A DNA stretch of 14,373 bases from contig CALKAK010000155.1 in the NCBI GenBank assembly GCA_937983015.1, forward strand, positions 1 to 14,373, written 5' to 3'. This DNA comes from an uncultured Bacillaceae bacterium (GTDB taxonomy: Bacteria; Bacillota; Bacilli; Bacillales; Caldibacillaceae). A program made the position numbers and the translations under genes. Positions 14,168-14,373 of the stretch are shown in pieces. The first letter of the stretch is position 1, and each line of letters begins with the position of its first letter. The notes below the pieces were generated by a model. It saw only the letters and a list, made by a program, of their open reading frames with translations. It was not told the origin of the DNA and searched no databases.

Positions 14168-14206
14168 AAAAAACCCTGGAATCCTTTGTAAGATTTCAGG
14201 GTTTTT
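14168..14206 (-). terminator. Terminator of rpsD, probably active in both directions
   Basis: CCCTGGAATC (14174-14183) pairs with GATTTCAGGG (14192-14201) around an eight-base loop, with one non-Watson-Crick position. Read on the minus strand it lies 18 bases after the rpsD stop and is followed by TTTTTTATTTT. On the plus strand the stem is followed by TTTTT, so it can also stop transcripts coming from the left. Confidence 0.88.
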
Positions 14207-14219
14207 ACTGGAATGTTAG

Positions 14220-14373
14220 CTATTCACGAGAGTAGTACTCAACGATCAAGGCTTCGTTAATTTCTGCTGGCAATTCGGAGCGTTCTGGATAGCGAGTATA
14301 CGTACCTTCCATTTTTTCTTTGTCAAATGTTAAATAGTCGGGAATGAAGTTGTTCAATTTCATAGCCTCTTTA
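14220..14373 (-). CDS. rpsD: 30S ribosomal protein S4, C-terminal part (partial)
   Basis: Only the last 50 codons are inside the window; the 5' part lies beyond the right edge. The encoded C-terminus contains IPDYLTFD, EGTYTRYPERSELP and INEALIVEYYSRE, which closely matches the end of Bacillus S4, a primary 16S rRNA-binding protein of the small subunit and, in Bacillus, an autoregulator of its own mRNA. The last residue is an extra Glu after the usual YSR end. The gene is convergent with the rest of the window and ends at its own terminator. It marks the window as conserved chromosomal core at this edge and supports a Bacillales origin. The leader that mediates autoregulation is not in the window. 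Confidence 0.96.
   Translation of the reverse strand, partial: KEAMKLNNFIPDYLTFDKEKMEGTYTRYPERSELPAEINEALIVEYYSRE

Noticed and set aside
1..14373. CRISPR arrays, tRNA or rRNA genes, insertion sequences, phage genes or a known defence system.
   Set aside because: No regularly spaced repeats, cloverleaf-like stretches, transposase or phage proteins were seen on either strand; genes are metabolic throughout.

Overview
The window looks like part of a low-to-moderate GC Firmicute chromosome, most likely Bacillales. The evidence is strong AGGAGG-type ribosome binding sites, frequent GTG and TTG starts, U-tailed hairpin terminators, and the 3' end of a Bacillus-like rpsD gene (ribosomal protein S4) on the minus strand at the right edge. 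Twelve complete genes, all on the plus strand, lie left of rpsD, with one further small candidate gene.

Region A (about 1-6385) is a fatty-acyl-CoA beta-oxidation operon. A stand-alone SCP2 lipid-carrier protein is followed by two overlapping acyl-CoA dehydrogenase (ACAD) genes, an enoyl-CoA hydratase, an SDR dehydrogenase that probably does the 3-hydroxyacyl-CoA step, a thiolase and a second SCP2 protein. The operon ends at a hairpin terminator. Every core step of the spiral is covered, but no electron-transfer flavoprotein and no regulator are encoded in the window.

Region B (about 6386-11215) has three genes: a long-chain acyl-CoA synthetase of the FAA type, an extended SDR resembling fatty acyl-CoA or thioester reductases, and an ALDH3-like aldehyde dehydrogenase with a basic, hydrophobic C-terminal tail. 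A very strong terminator follows. This set would interconvert acid, acyl-CoA and aldehyde and feed region A.

Region C (about 11216-13990) has its own candidate promoter. It encodes an MHS-family major facilitator transporter and an ornithine cyclodeaminase/mu-crystallin-family enzyme, probably for uptake and conversion of an amino or organic acid. An unrecognised 79-residue ORF with two CxxxC motifs overlaps its end. Region D is the convergent intergenic region, a shared terminator and the tail of rpsD.

The most interesting signal is the ACAD pair. The first protein has lost the catalytic glutamate and the TEPxxGSD flavin motif but keeps the RxxFG and QxxGG motifs. The second is the mirror image. 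This is the pattern expected of an obligate alpha2beta2 ACAD with composite FAD sites, as known from actinobacterial steroid side-chain catabolism. Together with the two SCP2 proteins flanking hydratase, SDR and thiolase, the operon resembles an unfused version of the peroxisomal MFE-2/SCPx toolkit. It may therefore handle a branched, cyclic or otherwise bulky acyl-CoA; that substrate is inference.
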